From the NCBI GenBank assembly GCA_905221605.1, contig CAJNDS010002114.1, positions 244,132 to 294,131 on the forward strand: DNA of 50,000 nucleotides. Reading direction: 5' to 3'. Numbering within the stretch: position 1 is the stretch's first letter; each line of letters opens with the position of its first letter. The DNA comes from Symbiodinium natans (lineage: Eukaryota; Sar; Dinophyceae; Suessiales; Symbiodiniaceae). The notes under the pieces are model-generated. The model searched no databases, was not told the DNA's origin, and worked only from the letters and a program-made list of their open reading frames with translations. The translations under genes were made by a program, and so were the position numbers. This document shows, piece by piece, positions 48,775 through 50,000 of this stretch.

Positions 48775-48852
48775 TCAGGTAATCTTGCAGATGAACTCCG
48801 GACCAATCACCTCACGCGTCAGAAGGACGCCGTTGACCGATCTCGACACCGG
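48775..48852 (-). CDS. putative exon, NGVLLTREVIG...
   Basis: The acceptor CCGAGGCCCAG precedes PVSRSVNGVLLTREVIGPEF then ICKIT and TGA. A beta-rich, protein-like peptide with no family. Plus-strand frames also cross this island (48631-48882), so the strand is not certain. Confidence 0.4.
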   Translation of the reverse strand, partial: PVSRSVNGVLLTREVIGPEFICKIT

Positions 48853-48939
48853 CTGGGCCTCGGGAAATCGTCCGTGAGCTGAGGGCCTCGGGGCTTTCTT
48901 GTGCAGGCTGGCAGCTTTATAGGGTTCTTGAGGGAGGGG

Positions 48940-49070
48940 GTTTAGGGTTTAGGGCTTAGGGCTTAGGGCTTAGGGCTTAGGGCTTAGGGCTTAGGGCTTA
49001 GGGCTTAGGGCTTAGGGCTTAGGGCTTAGGGTTTAGGGTTTAGGGTTTAGGGTTTCGGGTTTAGGTTTAG
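48940..49070 (+). repeat. CTTAGGG variant array
   Basis: About 12 consecutive CTTAGGG units (48951-49029) between TTTAGGG units; a homogenised variant block. Confidence 0.95.
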
Positions 49071-50000
49071 GGTTTGTACCTAAGAAACCTTAGGGAAGCT
49101 TCGGGCGTGCTAGGGAGTACTGGAGAGTATTAGGGAACCTTGTTTATGTACGCTTGAACCCCCCCCCTTAAGAACCCTATAGCAGCTGGGCAATGACCCA
49201 AAGTGAGCCCTCGACCCTTCACCTTACATTCCCTTAAGCCCGAAAGAGCCTTGAATTCCCTAAGCTGAAATTGCCAAATGCTAAACCCTCAACTTCCCTA
49301 AGCCCTTAAACCCGAAGCTTCAAAGCCCCTGAGCACCTAAACCCTCACCTCCCTAAACCCTGAGCCCTAAATTCTCTAAACCCTAACACCTAAACCTTGG
49401 ATTCCGAAGAAATGCTAAGCCCTTAAATTCCCGAAACCCCAACTTACTTCTGAAATTCCCTACACCCTAAACCCTTAAATTCCCTAAACCCTAAACCCTA
49501 AAAACTCCCCAAGTTGCAGCCATAAATTTATTAAACCCTCAACCCTGAACCTTAAAGTCCTAAACCCTAAACCTGCAATTCCCGAAGCCCTAAACCCTGA
49601 AAGTCCCTAGACGCTAAACCTTTAAATTCCCTAAGCCCTAAACCCTTACAATCCCCTAAGCCTTAAGCCCTTAAAATTCCCCAAACCCTAAACCCTTAAG
49701 ATTCCCGAAGCCCTAAACCCTTAAAATTCCCTAAGCCCAAAGCCCAAAGCCTTCACGCCCCAAACTCTAAAACCCGATCCGATTCTTTGGGGATTCGAGG
49801 TGAGGCCGTCAACCCTGAACCCTGCTCGAAGGTTCATGTGGTGCTATAGGAAAGTGCTTAAGGGCGTCTAAGGGCATTTAAGGGTTTTGTGGGTTTGGGT
49901 TGTGGGCTTTTAAGGGTTTTGTGGGTTTGGGTTGTGAAACTTTTAGGGTTCAGGGTGTAGGGTTCGAAGTAGCGTTTAATTTTGAGGCTCTGCCTAGTTT
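49071..50000. repeat. degenerate CCCTAAA-derived sequence
   Basis: 49200-49760 is a decayed CCCTAAA derivative with recurring CTTAAATTCCCTAAACC words, about 20-30 bp apart. 49800-50000 is unique and G-rich repeat. No gene. Confidence 0.75.

Noticed and set aside
1-50000. The window as a chromosome end (true telomere)
   Set aside because: Arrays are short, internal, variant-rich and alternate in orientation, with genes and a retrotransposon between them.

Overview
This looks like nuclear DNA from a dinoflagellate. The evidence is: (i) TTTAGGG repeats (the telomere motif reported for dinoflagellates and plants) are scattered through almost the whole window in both orientations; (ii) short GC-rich exons join only with GT, GC or GA donors and an AG|G-type acceptor, the relaxed splicing known from dinoflagellates; (iii) there are many pentatricopeptide (PPR) exons; (iv) one large non-LTR retrotransposon ends in Cys/His fingers; (v) nearly every exon I can defend is on the minus strand, as in the one-way gene blocks of dinoflagellates. 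The arrays are short, internal and in both orientations, so this is not a chromosome end.

Layout. 1-13 kb: a mosaic of TTTAGGG/CCCTAAA arrays and many small minus-strand exons, including a well-supported multi-exon gene at 3.7-5.7 kb that encodes five C-x4-C-x20-C-x2-H repeats; a large inverted telomere-like repeat with a hairpin at its centre lies at 11.8-12.6 kb. 13-19 kb: an island nearly free of telomere motif, with an 85-bp tandem repeat, an OTU-like protease ORF (minus) and a 106-bp satellite with 317-bp higher-order units. 19.4-20.3 kb: a minus ORF with an N-terminal hydrophobic segment and a coiled coil. 20.9-21.3 kb: a homogeneous 8-bp TTTAGGGG array. 21.8-36 kb: PPR exons on the minus strand, separated by introns filled with telomere-like repeats and microsatellites. 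39.2-47.2 kb: a plus-strand non-LTR retrotransposon (ORF1 with a Zn motif; ORF2 with RNase H, then APE endonuclease, then reverse transcriptase, then two zinc fingers), inserted between CCCTAAA tracts and carrying two frame breaks. 47.2-50 kb: degenerate telomere-like repeats with a few minus exon candidates.

The most notable signal is that much of the telomere-like DNA is intronic. Where protein motifs and codon phase allow an exon-exon junction to be checked (PPR exons at 24.3-27.0 kb), the intron between them (24386-24799) is a TTTAGGG arm, a spacer and a CCCTAAA arm, read on the sense strand. Such an intron could fold into a hairpin that brings its splice sites together. Many exons abut the repeat directly: the donor is GTTTAGGG, or the acceptor is CCCTAAACC(C)CAG. 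I propose these as an introner-like family built from telomeric repeat; this is inference and needs RNA evidence. Exon ends are read by eye and most small exons are individually tentative.
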